A stretch of DNA of 7,997 nt from Chloroflexota bacterium (GTDB lineage: Bacteria; Chloroflexota; Dehalococcoidia; SM23-28-2; RBG-16-64-32). The notes beneath the pieces are model-generated. The model did not search any database. It was not told the origin of the DNA and saw only the letters and a program-made list of their open reading frames with translations. Each line of letters opens with the position of its first letter. The stretch's first letter is position 1. This document shows positions 5,405 to 7,997 of this stretch, one piece after another. Location: NCBI GenBank assembly GCA_005880075.1, contig VBJT01000106.1, positions 1 through 7,997 on the forward strand. The letters are read 5' to 3'. The translations under genes were made by a program, and so were the position numbers.

Positions 5405-5965
5405 CTACGAGGCGGCGTGTTCGCGCAAAAGCGAGCGCATCTCGCCGTCCGCCGCAGGCGGCACGGGCGTCCCGTCGTCGCGTTTGCGATCGTTGTCGGA
5501 AAGCAACTCCATCGGCGTCTTGTTGGCCCAGCGCGCGCCGCCGACTTCGCCGGTGCGCGCGTCCGGCTGCGCTCCCGCCTCAAGAAGGATGCGGGCGCTC
5601 TCGACATAACCACTCGCTGACGCAATATGCAGCGGCGTCCAGCCGGCGTTGTCGCACTGGTTCACGTCCGCGCCGCGTTCGATCAGCAAACGGACGACCG
5701 CGCTCCGCTGCTGGTATACGGCCGCCGACAGCGGGCTGTTGCCCGGCCCGGCGACCCTGTGCCGGTTGCGAGCGTTGATGTCCGCGCCTGCGCCCAGCAG
5801 CATCGCGGCGATTTCTGGAGTAGCGGCGAGGTGAAGGGCGGTCCAGCCGTCGTCTGTGTACGCGAGCGCGAGTTCCGGGTCCTCGCCGAGCAGGCGGCGC
5901 ACGCCGTCCCCGTCGCCGGCCGCGGCGGCGTCAGCGAGCTGCTGAATGCTCACAATGCGGCTCAT
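5405..5965 (-). CDS. Ankyrin-repeat protein, 186 residues
   Basis: The protein starts MSRIVSIQQLADAAAAGDGD, an N-terminal capping helix pair. Ankyrin units follow at about 39-63 (DGWTALHLAATPEIAAMLLG and GADIN), 76-102 (NSPLSAAVYQQRSAVVRLLI and GADVN) and 107-135 (AGWTPLHIASASGYVESARI and GAQPD). A degenerate fourth unit begins at 149 (KTPMELLSDN). The TALHLAA / TPLHIAS and LLxxGADVN signatures are clear. Ankyrin stacks bind other proteins, so no enzymatic role is implied. There is no signal peptide. Its ATG overlaps the TGA of the acetyltransferase upstream (ATGA, 5965-5962), so the two are translationally coupled and made from one mRNA. A longer open frame upstream (to 6238) lies over the acetyltransferase and reads as low-complexity Arg/Pro/Ser, so it was not used. 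Confidence 0.88.
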   Translation of the reverse strand: MSRIVSIQQLADAAAAGDGDGVRRLLGEDPELALAYTDDGWTALHLAATPEIAAMLLGAGADINARNRHRVAGPGNSPLSAAVYQQRSAVVRLLIERGADVNQCDNAGWTPLHIASASGYVESARILLEAGAQPDARTGEVGGARWANKTPMELLSDNDRKRDDGTPVPPAADGEMRSLLREHAAS

Positions 5966-6418
5966 GAAATCCGCTTCTCGAGGAACAGACTGAGCGGGTC
6001 TTCTATGTACGGCCCAAACGGTGCAACGCGGTGAAAACCGGACACCTCGTACAAGCCGATCGCTTCTTTCTGGTAGATCCCGGTCTCGAGCCGCAAGACG
6101 CGAATTCCATGACGGCGCGCGTAGTCGGTCAGATGAACGAGCATCTTCTTGCCGAGCCCGCGGCCGCGAAAGGCAGGACGGATATACATGCGCTTGAGCT
6201 CGCCGTACTCCGAGCCGTAGATCTGGACGCCGCCGCAACCCGCCGCCACCCCAGCCTCCCGGACGACGAAGAAAGCGACCTCTTCGCTGAGCAGCTTGCC
6301 GATGCTATACCCGGTGGCGGCTCTCGCTCGGATACAGGGACACAAGATCGGTTTCCAGCTCTTCTATGAGCGCCGAAGCGTCGATACTATCCGGCCGTTC
6401 AGCTTCGATTACCAGCAT
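5962..6418 (-). pseudogene. Small GNAT N-acetyltransferase with a one-base frameshift
   Basis: The C-terminal part (6309 to 5962) is a clear GNAT: ELKRMYIRPAFRGRGLGKKM contains the acetyl-CoA loop R-G-R-G-L-G, followed by RVLRLETGIYQKEAIGLYEV and GFHRVAPFG. The expected first strand and helix are missing from this frame. They are found in the -1 neighbouring frame starting at ATG 6418: MLVIEAERPDSIDASALIEE and LETDLVSLYPSESRHR. That frame then hits TAG at 6307-6305. Removing one G from the GGG run at 6310-6312 joins them as SESRHR-YSIGKLLSEE, giving about 151 residues with the layout of a complete small GNAT. The intact protein would acetylate an unknown small substrate. The shift may be a true mutation or a sequencing error. 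If the frame is truly broken, only the fragment from within 6345-5962 could be made. It is coupled to the ankyrin gene by an ATGA overlap. Confidence 0.75.
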
Positions 6419-6459
6419 GGACAAGCGCGAGTCGGTGTGCAGGTTTGGCGTTTTCCTTG

Positions 6460-6487
6460 GCACTACGCACTTAGCACTCGGCACTAC
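6460..6487. repeat. Four tandem heptamers (GCACTNN) overlapping a stop codon
   Basis: On the plus strand the units are GCACTAC, GCACTTA, GCACTCG and GCACTAC without any gap (28 bases); on the minus strand they read NNAGTGC. The block lies between the thiamine diphosphate enzyme and the GNAT gene. Its last unit contains the TAG stop (6486-6484) of the former. The last two positions of each unit vary while GCACT is invariant. Confidence 0.8.
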
Positions 6488-7461
6488 ATGAACTCGTAGC
6501 CGCCCATGATGCCCGGCGGCTCCTGGTCCATGATCACGTTCACGCAGGCGGGCTTTCCGGAGGCGAATGCACGCTCGATCGCGGGACGGATTTCGTCTGG
6601 CTTGGTGACGAACTCGCCGTGGCCGCCCATGCCCTCGACGATCTTGTCGTAGCGGCAATTGTCGCCGAGCATGCTCGCCACGACGCGCTCCTTGCCGTAC
6701 ATCGCGCGCTGGCCGACGGTGATCTGACCCCACTGGCGGTCGTTTCCGACCACAGAAACGACGGGGATGTTGAAGCGGACAAAGGTGTCAAAATCGAAGC
6801 CGTTAAGCCCGAACGCGCCGTCGCCGTTCACCATCAGGATGCGCTTGTTCGGATAGACGCTGTGGATGGCCATGCAGAAGCCGGTGCCGACGCCAAGCGT
6901 GCCGAAGGGGCCCGGGTCATACCACTGGCCGGGCTGGTTGACCGGCAGGATCTTCGAGGCGTGGCTGACGATGTCGCCGCCGTCGCCGACGACGATGGTG
7001 TTTTCGTCGACGAAGTTCGCCATTTCGGCGCAGAGCCGCAGCGGGTGGATCGGCTCGCGGTCGCTGGCCATCCATTCCTCCATCTGCGCGCGCGTCTTGT
7101 CCTCCTGCTCTCGCAGATCGGCCAGCCAGCCATCGTGGTCGGCCTTGAAACCGGACAGCTCTGCGGTTATCGATTCGAGGAACGCCCTAGCGTCGGCCTC
7201 GATCGGAATGTCGATGTCGTGGTTGCGGCCGAGCTCGATAGGGTCGGTGTCGACCTGGATGGTCTTTGCCTCGGGGTTAAAGCGCTTGCCATAAGAGAGG
7301 CGGAAGTCCATCGGCGTGCCGATAACGACAATGGCGTCGGCTTTACCGAGTGCGCCGCGGCGGCTGCGGTTGTAGAACAGCTCGTGGTCCTGGTGCAGCG
7401 AGCCGCGGCCCATCGCGTTCAAGTAGACGGGCGCGCGGGCGAGTTCCGCGAAGTTGGGCAT
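6484..7461 (-). pseudogene. Thiamine diphosphate enzyme, C-terminal fragment (central plus PP domain)
   Basis: This is the larger part of an acetolactate-synthase-like enzyme. From ATG 7461 it reads MPNFAELARAPVYLNAMGRG, then the rest of the central domain (DAIVVIGTPMDFRLSYGKRF, KTIQVDTDPIELGRN). The C-terminal PP domain follows, with GDGGDIVSHASK, GPFGTLGVGTG and the ThDP/Mg site N-G-D-G-A-F (GDG codons 6825-6817) about 25 residues before V-V-G-N-D. It ends EPPGIMGGYEFM. Relative to the family, about 22 residues that should precede FAELARAP, including the first strand of the central domain (usually RPV-hydrophobic-AGSGV), are absent, and the reading frame differs from the N-terminal part. 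The fragment could be translated by itself (325 residues) from ATG 7461, which has GGAGGT 8 bases upstream. Without the N-terminal PYR domain it lacks the catalytic glutamate. Confidence 0.8.
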
Positions 7462-7997
7462 TGCGAAGGACCTCCGCCGCCTGGCGGACGACTTTAGGGT
7501 CCGGGTAGACGCGGCCATGCGGCCGGTAGCTCTGCGGGAAGTTGACCTCATTCTCCTCGACCTTCATGAAGAGCACGTCGGTCGGAATCTCGAGGAACGC
7601 GGGCCCCTGCCGGCCGGTCATCGCCGCGCGGAATCCCATCGAGATGAATTCGGGGATTCGCTTCGTCTCGTGGACGCACTTCGCCCACTTCGTGATCGGC
7701 TCGAGTATCTTTGTGTGGTCCATGTCCTGGAGCGCGCCCATCTCAAAGCGCGAAAGCGGGCTGCGGCCTCCGATAACGAGCATCGGCGACTTGTTGTGCC
7801 AGGCGTTGGCAATCCCTGTCATGCAGTCGGTCACGCCGGGGCCGGCCGTGACGACGGCGACACCACACCGCCGCGTCGCGCGCGACCAGCCTTCGGCCGC
7901 GTGGCCGGCGACCTGCTCGTGCCGCACGTCGATCACGCGCACGTTCTCGTCGAGGCACGAGTCGTAAATCGCCTGCACGTGCCCGCCGCAGAGCGTG
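7343..7997 (-). pseudogene. Thiamine diphosphate enzyme, N-terminal fragment (PYR domain; runs off the right edge)
   Basis: The frame enters from beyond 7997 as TLCGGHVQAIYDSCLDENVR, then VIDVRHEQVAGHAAEGWSRA. The glutamate in R-H-E-Q is the conserved residue that activates thiamine diphosphate in this superfamily. Typical PYR-domain stretches follow: VVTAGPGVTDCMTGIANAWH, PMLVIGGRSP and GRQGPAFLEIPTDVLF. The homologous part ends at VVRQAAEVLRNA near 7460. After that the frame codes for Arg/Pro-rich sequence and stops at 7343, which is the out-of-frame reading of the C-terminal fragment. Intact relatives (acetolactate synthase, oxalyl-CoA decarboxylase, benzoylformate decarboxylase types) are about 550 residues. 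The reaction cannot be fixed from sequence alone; acetolactate-synthase-like is the closest general name. An internal GTG at 7978 is not the start, because homology continues to the window edge. Confidence 0.8.
7470..7475 (-). promoter_or_regulatory. Internal Shine-Dalgarno before the C-terminal fragment
   Basis: GGAGGT (7475-7470), made from the Ala-Glu-Val codons of the N-terminal frame, is followed after 8 bases by ATG 7461 in the frame of the C-terminal fragment. It would allow reinitiation near the break, with the fragment frames overlapping. Whether it is used is unknown; the match may be accidental. Confidence 0.3.

Noticed and set aside
5359..5625. N-terminal extension of the membrane protein (453-residue version from 5625)
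   Set aside because: The extra 89 residues are Arg/Ala/Pro-rich, overlap the ankyrin gene in another frame, and do not resemble the family. MADTQ at 5358 is followed by a normal first membrane helix and preceded by a -10 box.
5966..6238. N-terminal extension of the ankyrin protein (277-residue version)
   Set aside because: The added stretch is the out-of-frame reading of the GNAT gene and is low-complexity. The ATG at 5965 gives a standard ankyrin cap and an ATGA coupling.
6419..6733. ORF continuing upstream of MLVIEAERP in the same frame (142-residue version)
   Set aside because: Upstream of 6418 it overlaps the thiamine diphosphate enzyme in another frame and reads as Arg/His-rich shadow. 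Only its last 37 residues are the true GNAT N-terminus.
6619..7497. Long plus-strand ORF (292 residues) antisense to the thiamine diphosphate enzyme
   Set aside because: It is the mirror frame of a GC-rich gene. The protein is Val/Ala/Asp-rich with no family signature, while the minus strand has clear ThDP motifs.
1..7997. Search for tRNA, rRNA, CRISPR, insertion sequences, att sites or a defence or biosynthetic cluster
   Set aside because: No cloverleaf, repeat-spacer array, transposase or integrase, or recognisable system was seen by eye. A tool-based scan (tRNAscan, Infernal, ISfinder, DefenseFinder) could still reveal something that I missed.

Overview
This is a GC-rich window of ordinary bacterial chromosome with nine protein genes, two of them damaged. 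It carries no RNA gene, CRISPR array, transposase or phage gene that I can recognise. The codons are strongly GC3-biased. Several start codons lie 8-9 bases after a TANNNT -10 box with no ribosome binding site, which suggests leaderless transcripts. The set of genes (PD40 lipoprotein, LPG-synthase-type membrane protein, R2-like di-iron protein, acidic membrane mini-protein) would fit Chloroflexota or Actinomycetota. That placement is an inference from style and is not proven by any marker gene.

Layout from left to right. Positions 1-425 (-) hold the N-terminal part of a GT4-type glycosyltransferase with a strong Shine-Dalgarno sequence. Positions 426-656 are non-coding, with two inverted repeats. 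A 67-residue orphan protein (657-860, +) converges on a 98-residue acidic single-pass membrane protein (888-1184, -), which is followed by a GNAT acetyltransferase (1234-1851, -). A 225-base divergent intergenic region holds a perfect 8-bp inverted repeat and a good sigma70-type promoter. It drives an R2-like ferritin-fold di-iron protein (2077-3153, +), which ends in two stem-loops. A beta-propeller lipoprotein (3265-4251, +) converges on a long minus-strand block.

The minus-strand block, read from right to left, is: an acetolactate-synthase-like thiamine diphosphate enzyme split by an out-of-frame internal deletion (7997 to 6484); a 28-base heptamer repeat that supplies its stop codon; a small GNAT acetyltransferase with a one-base frameshift (6418 to 5962); an ankyrin-repeat protein coupled to it by an ATGA overlap (5965 to 5405); and an LPG-synthase-type flippase-like membrane protein (5358 to 4264). 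The last of these contains a striking 19-bp perfect inverted repeat covering exactly 15 codons.

I do not see a coherent new defence or biosynthetic system. The points most worth a second look are the in-frame palindrome in the membrane protein, the leaderless promoter pattern, the atypical R2-like protein, and the broken thiamine diphosphate enzyme. Two disrupted frames lie within about 1.2 kb, so sequencing or assembly error must be excluded before either is read as biology.
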